DNA of 64,000 nt, from contig CAWCLK010000023.1 of assembly GCA_963796225.1 (NCBI GenBank), positions 1 to 64,000 of the forward strand, in the 5' to 3' direction. The stretch comes from CAWCLK01 sp963796225 (GTDB lineage Bacteria > Actinomycetota > Nitriliruptoria > Nitriliruptorales > Nitriliruptoraceae). The notes under the pieces were generated by a model, which was not told the DNA's origin, searched no databases, and saw nothing but the letters and a program-made list of their open reading frames with translations. How positions within the stretch are numbered: position 1 is the stretch's first letter; each line of letters opens with the position of its first letter. A program made the position numbers and the translations under genes. Of the stretch, positions 57,544 through 64,000 are shown one piece after another.

Positions 57544-58440
57544 GTGGACACCGCCACCGCGGGCGCCCTGCCGGTGCGCGCGTGCGTCGACGACCACCTG
57601 CGCAGCCAGCTGGTGCCCTTCCTCGAGGGCACGCTCGGGTGGCAGGTCACCGAGGGCGAGGAGCTGCCCGCCGCCCTCGCGCTGGTCGGGGTCGACCACT
57701 CGCCGGCGACCGACGTCCCGGCCGTGCTGCTGGTCCGGGACCACGACCCACCGGATCGCGCGGCGCGGGCGGCGACCCATGCCGCGGCCGTGCTGCGCTG
57801 GCCCGACGAGCGCGACACGCTGGACGGGCTCGCCGCCGACCTGCTCGCGCGCCACGACCGTCGCGCCGTCGTGGCGCCCACGATCCGGCTCGGAGGTGCC
57901 GCCGGCGGGGTCGGCACGACCACGGTGACGCTCGCCCTGGCCGGGCTGCTGGCCTGGGACGGGCAGCCGACCCTCGCCGTCGCATCGGGTGACGTCCCCC
58001 TGCCCGACGTCCCCGTCGTCGACCCCGCCGCGCTGGCCGCCCATCGCACCTGGGACGCCGCCGGCCCCGTGGCCGGCGTGCCCGGCCTGCGCGTGGTCGC
58101 CACGGGCCTGGGCCCGCGCGCCCCCGTGGCCGTGCCCGACGACGTCCTCGTGCTGCGCGACGACGGTGTCGCGTCCGAGGTGGACGTGCTGGTGTGCACC
58201 AGGGACCGGGCCGGCCTCGCGGCGGTCGACGGCACCGCGGCCGCCGCCGTCGTGGTCGTGGGGCGCGGGGCGCTGACGCGTGCGGCCTGGGACCGGGCCA
58301 CGCCGGGGCGCACCCGCCAGGTCCACCTGCCGTGGTCGGCCCGCGTGGCCCATGCCGGGCTGGTCGAGCGCGTTCCCTCGTCGCTGCCGGGGCGGTGGCT
58401 GGCGTCCCTGGTCCCCCTGGCCCGCAGCCTGCGCACCTGA
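57544..58440 (+). CDS. TadZ/CpaE- or Ssd-like P-loop protein of the Tad locus
   Basis: A 298-residue protein. A receiver-like N-terminal region (residues ~1-100) precedes a MinD/ParA-type fold starting IRLGGAAGGVGTTTVTLALAGLLAW, a deviant Walker A with Thr where Lys is usual. It resembles the septum-site-determining/TadZ proteins encoded before tadA in actinomycete Tad loci, which place the pilus machine. The start is GTG 57544 or slightly earlier. An insertion now separates it from tadA. Confidence 0.75.
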   Translation: MDTATAGALPVRACVDDHLRSQLVPFLEGTLGWQVTEGEELPAALALVGVDHSPATDVPAVLLVRDHDPPDRAARAATHAAAVLRWPDERDTLDGLAADLLARHDRRAVVAPTIRLGGAAGGVGTTTVTLALAGLLAWDGQPTLAVASGDVPLPDVPVVDPAALAAHRTWDAAGPVAGVPGLRVVATGLGPRAPVAVPDDVLVLRDDGVASEVDVLVCTRDRAGLAAVDGTAAAAVVVVGRGALTRAAWDRATPGRTRQVHLPWSARVAHAGLVERVPSSLPGRWLASLVPLARSLRT

Positions 58441-58444
58441 CCTG

Positions 58445-58523
58445 GTCGTCCACACCGTCCGGATCGACCCGCCGGACCGGTGCCCACCGCTCGTAGGGTC
58501 CCCCACCACCAGGAGCTGCACCC
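58445..58523 (+). repeat. Left copy of ~78-bp direct repeat (tadA leader-like)
   Basis: GTCGTCCACACC... through CGGATCGACCCGCCGGACCG and CGTAGGGTCCCCCAC to CTGCACCC matches 61139-61215 at about nine positions in ten, with the same 47-base spacing to CGTAG. Beyond the repeat, CGCCGACGGCGTC still resembles the first codons of tadA at equal offset. It lies directly after the TadZ-like stop and has no gene behind it. Confidence 0.85.
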
Positions 58524-58564
58524 AGTCGGGTGGCGCGCGGACCGCGGCCATCCCGCCGACGGCG

Positions 58565-59385
58565 TCAGGTGCCCGGACGGTCACCCGGAAGGCAGAAGTC
58601 GTCCAGGAGGACCACGTCTCGGCCCTCGCGCGCGAGCAGCGACGACGCCACGGCGGCCCGGTTGCCGGTCGCGCAGTAGACCCACACCTGGCCGTCGAGG
58701 ATCTCGGTGGACCGGTCCAGCACCTCGTGGAACGGGACGTGCACGGCGCGCGGGTGGTGGCCCGTCGCGAACTCCCAGGCGTCCCGGACGTCGAGCACGA
58801 CCATCGTCGGTGTCCAGCGCCTGGCCGGTCCCCAGGACGCCGCCGGCCAGGAGGTGCGCTGGGTCGTGGCCGAGTCCCGGGCGCCGGTGGCCGCGCCGAC
58901 GGGCCGGTCGATGCGACCGTGCGAGCATGCGCTGGGCCCTCGACGGCCTCGGGGTCGTCCCCGAGCAGTATCAGCGGGGCGTCGATCGGCATGACCCACC
59001 CGAGGTAGGTGGGCAGGTCGTTGCGCAGCTCGACGTTCACCGTGCCGAGCACGTGGTCGGCCGCGAACAGGCGCCTCGAGCGCAGGTCCACCACCCAGTG
59101 GCCGGCCGTGAGGTGCTCGCGGAGCATCTCGGGGTCGACGGGGGCCGGGGCGGACAGATCGGGTTGCTCGGCGCCGGACCTGTTGCGCGGGCCCATGTGG
59201 ACGTAGTAGCTCGGCCACGGGTGCAGGCCGGCGAGCAGGGATTCGACGAAGGCGTCCTCGTCGTCGGCGGTCAGAGCGGAACTGGGCCCGGGCGAGCTCG
59301 TCGGTGGCGTCCTCGGAGATGAGGTCGGGGCGGCCCACCGCCCCGTAGAGCAGTGAGCCCCCGCCGACGGCCGGGCGGGATCTGG
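58565..59385 (-). pseudogene. MBL-fold/rhodanese (persulfide dioxygenase-like) fragment
   Basis: Remains of a metallo-beta-lactamase protein with two rhodanese domains. GGSLLYGAVGRPDLISEDAT is the tail of the MBL domain, but the HxHxDH metal motif and everything before it are missing. About 50 residues are also lost between ARAQFRS and ALTADDEDAFVESLLAG. Then come YYVHMGPRNRSG, a first rhodanese domain without a clear Cys (WVVDLRSRRLFAADHVLGTVN) and a second with the active Cys in YCATGNRAAVASSL. At least three frame changes occur. It follows DUF1634 on the same strand. Confidence 0.8.
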
Positions 59386-59401
59386 GGTCTGGGCGGCTCG
59401 A

Positions 59402-59755
59402 TCAGGCGCCCCCGAGGAGGGCACCGATGGCGAGCATGACGATGACGGCGGCTGCGACGGCGGCGTACCGGTAGTCGCGGATGCGCAGCCAGTCGACGAG
59501 CAGCACGAGGATCTGGATCGCCGGCGTCACCGCGAGGACGAGCGCACCGGCCATGAGGATCTTGTCCCCGAGGCGGGGGGCCGACAGCACCTGGCGGAAG
59601 GTGACGGCGCGGGCGTCACCGCCGTTGGCGAGGTGCACGACGAGGCCGATGGCCATGAGGACGAACGCGATGGCCAGGCCGACGCGCATGACGGTCTGGG
59701 CCGCGCGGAACGTCGTGGTGGACGACGTGCTCGTGTCGGAGCCGGTCGCTGTCAC
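59402..59755 (-). CDS. DUF1634 membrane protein
   Basis: About 117 residues from GTG 59755 (an earlier ATG at 59797 would overlap the upstream gene). Three hydrophobic spans: VGLAIAFVLMAIGLVVHLA, ILMAGALVLAVTPAIQILVL and YRYAAVAAAVIVMLAIGALL. The RLGDKILMAGALVL and IRDYRYA segments match DUF1634, a family usually encoded beside TauE/SafE transporters, as here. It is probably an accessory subunit. Confidence 0.85.
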   Translation of the reverse strand: MTATGSDTSTSSTTTFRAAQTVMRVGLAIAFVLMAIGLVVHLANGGDARAVTFRQVLSAPRLGDKILMAGALVLAVTPAIQILVLLVDWLRIRDYRYAAVAAAVIVMLAIGALLGGA

Positions 59756-59756
59756 G

Positions 59757-60617
59757 TCAGCCTCCGGCGGTGTCGAGGAGGAGCTGGACCGCGACACCGA
59801 CGAGGACGAGGGCCAGCACCCAACGCAGCAGCCGTGGTGACGAGGTGTCCTGGAGCTTCGTGCCCGACAGCGCGCCGAGCATGACGCCGAGGGCGACGGG
59901 AGCGGCCGCGTAGGGGTAGAAGTAGCCCCGGGCGATGTAGATGAACAGGCTGGCCAGCGCGGTGATGCCGACCATGAAGTTCGACGTGGCGGCGGAGACC
60001 TTCAGGGGGACCCCCATGACCAGGTTCATGGCCGGGACCTTGAGGAAGCCTCCGCCGACACCGAGCATCCCCGACAGGGTGCCGGCGCTGAACGCCACGG
60101 CGGAGCCCGCCGGGACGCGCTTGGCCTCGTAGCTGATCAGCTGTCCGCTGTGGCCGTCGAGGTAGGTCCCGGCGAGCCGCCCCACGGCCTGGTGGGCCTC
60201 GGCCGTGTCCGACTCGGGGTCGTCGCCGTCGACGCTGGGATGTTCGTCGCGGCCCCGCAGGAGCAGGACCGCCGTGATCCCCAGCACGATGCCGAGCAGG
60301 ATCGACAGCGCATGGGGGGAGATGGCGGTGGCGATCAGGCCGCCGGCGATCCCGCCCCCCGTGGTGACGACCTCCAGGCTCAGCCCGATGCGCAGGTTGG
60401 CCAGGCCGGAGCCCAGGTGGACGCTGCCCGCCGCGACCGACGTCGCGATCACGGCGAGCAGTGAGGTGGCGACCGCGATGCGCACGTCGAAGTCGAAGAG
60501 CACGATCAGGGCCGGCACGATCACCACTCCGCCACCGATCCCGACCAGGGCCCCCAGAACGCCGGCGCCGAGGCCCAGGACCAGCAGGCCCAGCAGCTCG
60601 GGGCTGGAGACGGCCAT
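59757..60617 (-). CDS. TSUP (TauE/SafE-family) anion/sulfur-compound transporter
   Basis: A 286-residue membrane protein with two similar halves, each carrying a glycine-rich motif: GALVGIGGGVVIVPAL and GMLGVGGGFLKVPAMNLVMG. This is characteristic of TSUP permeases that export or import sulfite, sulfonates or thiosulfate. A soluble loop (residues ~120-165) separates the halves. ATG 60617. The neighbouring DUF1634 and MBL-rhodanese remnants suggest a sulfane/sulfite detoxification unit. Confidence 0.9.
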   Translation of the reverse strand: MAVSSPELLGLLVLGLGAGVLGALVGIGGGVVIVPALIVLFDFDVRIAVATSLLAVIATSVAAGSVHLGSGLANLRIGLSLEVVTTGGGIAGGLIATAISPHALSILLGIVLGITAVLLLRGRDEHPSVDGDDPESDTAEAHQAVGRLAGTYLDGHSGQLISYEAKRVPAGSAVAFSAGTLSGMLGVGGGFLKVPAMNLVMGVPLKVSAATSNFMVGITALASLFIYIARGYFYPYAAAPVALGVMLGALSGTKLQDTSSPRLLRWVLALVLVGVAVQLLLDTAGG

Positions 60618-60685
60618 GGCGTTCCTCGCTGCGGTGGGACCGCGGAGCCGGAGCATCGACGGAGCCCATGGAACGGCATCGCGTC

Positions 60686-60720
60686 CGATCGATCCAACAG
60701 ACTGTTTGTATTAGATCGAT
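60686..60720. promoter_or_regulatory. AT-rich operator region of the TSUP unit
   Basis: ATCGAT (60688-60693) and ATCGAT (60715-60720) flank AACAG-A-CTGTT (60696-60706), a perfect 5-bp palindrome, in a conspicuously AT-rich stretch. On the minus strand TAATAC lies within it, fit for a -10 of the TSUP operon about 95 bases upstream of its ATG. An ArsR/BigR-type or CsoR-like sulfur regulator is conceivable, but none is encoded nearby. Confidence 0.6.
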
Positions 60721-60730
60721 AGAGGAGGTC

Positions 60731-60850
60731 GATCGAGAAGGCGCCGACCCCCGCGGGCCCGGTGCTCAGCCGTCGCGGGGCCCCTGGCCGCAGCCATCCG
60801 TGAAACGACTCCCGGTGCCGCCCCCGCGCGCGCCGCGGCGAGCAGTGCCG
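60731..60850. other. Unassigned stretch before the TorD remnant
   Basis: GC-rich sequence without a recognisable gene, repeat or regulatory motif; AGGAGG at 60724-60729 just before it has no start codon in range. It may be decayed coding DNA. Confidence 0.3.
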
Positions 60851-60867
60851 CGGTCGATCCCAGTACC

Positions 60868-61138
60868 AGCTGTGGCTCGCCAAGACCCGCTCCGTCGTCG
60901 ACCCTCTCGTTCGTGCTCCACCTGTACCCCTACGCCAGTGTCCACCTCGGCGCCGAGGGCAAGCTCGGCGGCGACGCCCGCGACCGGGTCGCCGGGTTCT
61001 TCCGTGCGCTCGAGGCCGTCCCCCCGCCGAGCCGGATCACCTGCCCACGCTCCTGCCGGCCCACCTGCGCGCGGCCCCATCACTCGACGATCCGCGGGGC
61101 GACGCCGAGCTGTCCCTGCAGGAGCAGCTGCTGGTCCC
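60868..61138 (+). pseudogene. Fragment of a TorD-family molybdoenzyme chaperone
   Basis: SFVLHLYPYASVHLGAEGKL and GGDARDRVAGFFRALEAVPPP, then, one frame away, EPDHLPTLLPAHLRAAPSLDD, match the middle of TorD/DmsD-type chaperones as I remember them. The N-terminal part and the C-terminal half are absent, and the frame changes near 61030. The fragment ends against the right-hand direct repeat. The cognate molybdoenzyme is not present. Confidence 0.6.
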
Positions 61139-61215
61139 GTCGTCCACATCCTCCGGATCGACCCGCCGGACCGGCGCACCGCGGTCGTAGGGTCCCCCAC
61201 ATCGGAACTGCACCC
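61139..61215 (+). repeat. Right copy of direct repeat; tadA leader
   Basis: Matches 58445-58523. It contains GTCGTCCACATC and, 47 bases on, CGTAGGGTC, in which TAGGGT fits a TANNNT -10. The tadA GTG follows 27 bases after the repeat. It is probably the native promoter/leader of tadA, with the left copy being the duplicate or the pre-insertion original. Confidence 0.8.
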
Positions 61216-61241
61216 GCCGGGGCGGCGGAACAGGACCACCC

Positions 61242-62387
61242 GTGACGCCGACCGCGTCCGCCTCTCCGCACGCCGACCTGCACCCCGACCTCGACGACCG
61301 CCTGCGCCGGGCCGTCCTCGACCGCGTCGCCGTCGACGACGACGTCGCCACCGGTCCTGCCGACCGCCCCGCGCTGCGTCGGGCCGTGGCCCGGGCGCTG
61401 GCCGCGGAGGGCGTGGTGCTCGCCCCGCAGGCCTGGGCCCGCCTCGTCCGCGACCTCGTGGACGAGGTCGCCGGCCTCGGCCCCGTCGAGGCACTGCTGC
61501 GCGACCCGCAGGTCACCGACGTGTGCGTCAACGGACCGGACGAGGTCTGGGTCGACCGGGGCGGCCGGCTGGAACGAGCCGAAGTCGCCTTCCGCGACGA
61601 CGCCGCGATGCTCGACGTGGTCCGGCGCGTGCTGGGCCCGACGGGACGCCGGCTCGACCGCGGCCACCCGACCGCCGACGCCGTGCTGCCCGGCGGCGTG
61701 CGGCTGCACGCGCTCTTGCCGCCGTTGGTGGACCGACCCGTCCTGACGCTGCGGCGCATCCCCGCGGTGGTGCCCGGCTGGGACGACCTCGAGGCCGTCG
61801 GGACGGTGCCGGCCGACCTGCGCGACGTGCTGCTCGGCGTGGTGGCCGACCGCCACAACCTGGTCGTGGCCGGCCGTGCGGGGGCCGGCAAGACCACGCT
61901 GCTCAAGCGGCTGCTCGGCGAGGTCGGCGGCGACCGGGTCGTGGTGCTCGAGGACACGCCCGAGCTCGGCCGACCGTGCCGGCACGCCGTCAACCTCCAG
62001 ACCGTCGAGGCCGGCCCGGACGGCACCGGCGGGGCGGACCTCGACGAGCTGCTCCGCAACGCCCTGCGCATGCGCCCCGACCGCCTCGTCGTGGGCGAGG
62101 TGCGCGGACGCGAGGTCGCGGGCCTCCTGCAGGCCATGAACACCGGCCACGCCGGCAGCGCGACCACCGTCCATGCCAACGGGGCAGCGGACGCGCTGGT
62201 CCGGCTCGAGGGCATGGCCCTGCTGTCCGGCACGCCGCTGGCGGCCGCCCGGGCCCAGGTCGACACCGCCGTCGACGTCGTCGTGGCCGTCGGGCGCCGG
62301 GGCCACCAGCGCCGGGTGACCGAGGTCGTCGCCGTGGAACGCGATGCCGCCGGGGCGCGCCAGCTCGCCGACGTGTGGCGGGGCTGA
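61242..62387 (+). CDS. tadA: Tad/Flp pilus assembly ATPase TadA (CpaF)
   Basis: A 381-residue secretion ATPase: an N-terminal helical domain, LLRDPQVTDVCVNGPDEVWVDR, Walker A VVAGRAGAGKTTLLKRLL, the Asp box VVVLEDTPEL, Walker B RMRPDRLVVGEVRG, and the His box MNTGHAGSATTVHAN. It energises assembly of Flp-type pili or secretion. GTG 61242 lies behind the conserved leader. The next gene starts four bases after the stop. Confidence 0.93.
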   Translation: MTPTASASPHADLHPDLDDRLRRAVLDRVAVDDDVATGPADRPALRRAVARALAAEGVVLAPQAWARLVRDLVDEVAGLGPVEALLRDPQVTDVCVNGPDEVWVDRGGRLERAEVAFRDDAAMLDVVRRVLGPTGRRLDRGHPTADAVLPGGVRLHALLPPLVDRPVLTLRRIPAVVPGWDDLEAVGTVPADLRDVLLGVVADRHNLVVAGRAGAGKTTLLKRLLGEVGGDRVVVLEDTPELGRPCRHAVNLQTVEAGPDGTGGADLDELLRNALRMRPDRLVVGEVRGREVAGLLQAMNTGHAGSATTVHANGAADALVRLEGMALLSGTPLAAARAQVDTAVDVVVAVGRRGHQRRVTEVVAVERDAAGARQLADVWRG

Positions 62388-62391
62388 CACG

Positions 62392-63384
62392 ATGTCGCGC
62401 CCCGACCCCCGCACCCACGAGCGCGAGGACGCCGCCCTCGCCCGGCTGCGCCTGCGCGTCGCCGCCGGTGCCCGACCGGACCGGCTCGACGGACTGCCCG
62501 CCGACGTGCGCCCAGCCGTCGAGGTCGCCGATCACGTCGGCGCCGCCCTGCTGCCGGCCCTCGACGCTGCCACCGAGGCGCACCGGCACCGCCGCGCCGT
62601 CACCCGACAGGTCCACACCGCCACCGCCCCGGCCCGCACGGTCGGCGCCGGACTGGTGCTGCTGCCGGTCCTGGCCGTCCCTGCCCTCGCCGGCCTGCTC
62701 GACGTGGACCTGGTCGGCTTCTACACGACCGGCGCCGGCACGGTCGTCGGGGCCATCGCGCTGGTCCTGTGGGCGGCCGGGGCGCTCGGCATCGCCGGCC
62801 TGGTGGCTCGCGCCGGGGCCGACCCCGCCCCGCCCGGCCCCACCCCGCGCGTGGTGATCGCGGGGACCATCGGCTGGCTGCTCGTCGGCCCGTGGCTGGC
62901 CGTGCTGGCCGCCGTCGTGGCACGGGCCACCTTCCGCGCCCCGCCGCCCGCCCCACACGCCCGGCTGGCCGACGCCTGCGACCTCACCGCCGCCGCCCTG
63001 TCGGCCGGGGTGGCCGTCCCCACGGCCCTGCGCGAAGCCGCCCCGCACGTGCCCGAGCTCGCCGACGACCTGCGCCGGCTCGCCTGGCAGGTCGAGCTCG
63101 GCCGCCTGTCGCCCGGCGCCTCCCGCGGCACGGTCCCCGGCTCCTGCACCCGGCTGGCCGAGGTGCTGGCCGACGGCCTGGACGCCGGTGGCCCGCTCGT
63201 CCCGGCCCTGCGCGCCCTCGGCCGCGAGGTGCGAGCCGACCGGGGCGCGGCCGCCGAGTCCGCCGCCCTGCGACTCCCCGCCCGCCTGACCTTCCCCACG
63301 GCCCTGCTGTTGCTGCCGGCCACGGTGCTCGCGATCGGTGCGCCGATCGTGCTCACCGGGCTGGCGGACCTCAGCGGGCCATGA
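62392..63384 (+). CDS. TadB/TadC-like inner-membrane protein (T2SS F domain)
   Basis: A 330-residue protein. A polar N-terminus (~80 residues) is followed by a hydrophobic pair (LVLLPVLAVPALAGLLDVDLVGFY, GAIALVLWAAGALGIAGLVA), another span, then a GSPII_F-like helical domain (DLTAAALSAGVAVPTALREAA, LAEVLADGLDAGGPLVPALRALG) and a final span. One protein here may replace separate TadB and TadC. ATG 62392, in operon with tadA. Confidence 0.75.
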   Translation: MSRPDPRTHEREDAALARLRLRVAAGARPDRLDGLPADVRPAVEVADHVGAALLPALDAATEAHRHRRAVTRQVHTATAPARTVGAGLVLLPVLAVPALAGLLDVDLVGFYTTGAGTVVGAIALVLWAAGALGIAGLVARAGADPAPPGPTPRVVIAGTIGWLLVGPWLAVLAAVVARATFRAPPPAPHARLADACDLTAAALSAGVAVPTALREAAPHVPELADDLRRLAWQVELGRLSPGASRGTVPGSCTRLAEVLADGLDAGGPLVPALRALGREVRADRGAAAESAALRLPARLTFPTALLLLPATVLAIGAPIVLTGLADLSGP

Positions 63385-63415
63385 CCGCACGACACGACGA
63401 CAAACGAGGTGCCCC

Positions 63416-63733
63416 ATGGCTCCCACCCCTGTCCGCCACCCGCTCCGCGACACCGAGGCACGCCGACGTGCCCTCGCCGCCCATCCCGCTGGGCGGGGCC
63501 GCATCGCGCCCCGCGCCGCCTCCGACGCGCCGCTGCTGCCGTCCGACACCACCCCGCCCCGCGCGCTGGCCGCCGTCCACGACGAGGACGGCTCCATGAC
63601 CACCGAGTACGGGCTGATCGTGGTCGTCGGGGCGACCGCCGTCTCCCTGGTCATCAAGTGGGCCAGCGGCGGCGCGATCTTCGAGCTGCTCGGCGGCGTG
63701 CTCGACGCCGCCCGGGGCCTGGTCGGGTTCTGA
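63416..63733 (+). CDS. Flp/DUF4244-type prepilin
   Basis: A 105-residue protein. A long N-terminal leader (~55 residues, basic) precedes EDG-SMTTEYGLIVVVGATA, which fits the Flp prepilin cleavage rule (Gly, then Glu+5 and Tyr+6), followed by a hydrophobic helix and a short amphipathic end. It is the likely major pilin of the locus. ATG 63416; its stop overlaps the next start (TGATG). Confidence 0.82.
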   Translation: MAPTPVRHPLRDTEARRRALAAHPAGRGRIAPRAASDAPLLPSDTTPPRALAAVHDEDGSMTTEYGLIVVVGATAVSLVIKWASGGAIFELLGGVLDAARGLVGF

Positions 63734-64000
63734 TGCCCGTCCCGGACCCCTCCGCCCCGCCCCCGCGCCGCCCCCCACGGCGCGGGGGCCGGGGCGGCTC
63801 CTCCGGCTCGCTGGCCCTCGAGGCGGCGATGGCCCTGCCGCTCGTCGCGCTCTGCGCGCTGGCGCTGCTGCAGGTCGTCGGCGTCGCCCGGGACGCCCTG
63901 CTCGCCGAGGACCTCGCCCGGATCGGGGCGCGGGTCGCCGCCACCGACGCCTCCAACGCCGCCGTGGCCGACGCCGTCACGGCCGCCGCCGGCGACGGGG
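63733..64000 (+). CDS. TadE-like minor pseudopilin, N-terminal part
   Basis: Open at the right edge. After a Pro/Arg-rich leader, GSLALEAAMALPLVALCALALLQVVG gives the TadE pattern: a Gly, a conserved Glu five residues on and a hydrophobic helix. This is followed by an extracellular helix (LARIGARVAATDAS). ATG 63733 overlaps the pilin stop. The rest lies outside the window. Confidence 0.8.
   Translation, partial: MPVPDPSAPPPRRPPRRGGRGGSSGSLALEAAMALPLVALCALALLQVVGVARDALLAEDLARIGARVAATDASNAAVADAVTAAAGDG

Noticed and set aside
60461..62857. Long plus-strand frame covering tadA
   Set aside because: It overlaps the clearly recognisable tadA in a different frame and is Arg/Pro-rich without motifs.

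Overview
The window is very GC-rich DNA (well over 70 % G+C by eye) with densely packed genes, frequent ATGA/GTGA four-base stop/start overlaps and many GTG starts. Together with a caa3-type oxidase operon, CarD, cobalamin-dependent MetH, a class I aldolase, cell-wall-binding repeats of the CWB2 type and actinobacterial small families (SCO2322-like, DUF1684, DUF4244), this points to a free-living actinomycete. A deep-branching lineage such as the Nitriliruptoria (Euzebya/Egibacter relatives) is my inference, not something the sequence proves.

Layout. 1-5.2 kb: tail of a LuxR regulator, an FAD monooxygenase, a TetR repressor divergent from a CmcJ/NvfI-like oxygenase across two perfect operator copies, and an orphan substrate-binding lipoprotein closed by a long bidirectional stem. 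5.25-10.5 kb: metH, a small membrane protein and a luciferase-like oxidoreductase. 10.5-18.6 kb (minus strand): a cobalamin-riboswitch operon encoding a surface protein (prenyltransferase-like/intrinsic-factor-like barrel fused to CWB2 repeats), an SCO2322-like secreted protein, the three parts of an ECF transporter (T, double ATPase, S) and a lipoprotein, followed by a 56-residue ORF. 18.7-28.9 kb: sirtuin, amidase, RlmD, class I aldolase, PrmA, membrane proteins and an ABC exporter. 29.1-35.7 kb: the cytochrome oxidase block ctaC-D-E-F-G with a blue-copper protein, then YaaA. 35.9-41 kb: histidine kinase-response regulator-Ser/Thr kinase operon, divergent from a TetR-P450 pair with a near-textbook promoter/operator. 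41-46.6 kb: lipoprotein, ctaB, a tandem pair of paralogous unknowns, ctaA and an SGNH hydrolase. 46.7-57.5 kb: SCP2-type thiolase, DUF1684, acyl-CoA synthetase, two CrcB subunits with DUF190, methyltransferase, M20 peptidase, CarD, NTF2-like protein, HAD phosphatase and a BrkB-like protein. 57.5-64 kb: a Tad pilus locus (TadZ/Ssd-like, TadA, TadB/C-like, DUF4244 pilin, TadE-like) interrupted by a 2.6-kb sulfur-related module lying between two imperfect direct repeats.

Two themes link the genes. Cobalamin: a B12-riboswitch uptake operon sits some 8 kb from the B12-dependent MetH. Aerobic respiration: oxidase subunits, heme O and heme A synthases, the CtaG assembly factor and a candidate copper electron carrier lie within 16 kb.

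A strong caveat: at least eleven conserved genes are split by single-base indels, mostly next to G/C runs, and several are compensated within the same gene. This looks like consensus error in a long-read or low-coverage assembly rather than biological decay. I annotate those genes across the frameshift. Only the MBL-rhodanese and TorD fragments inside the Tad locus also lack whole segments, so only those two are called pseudogenes.
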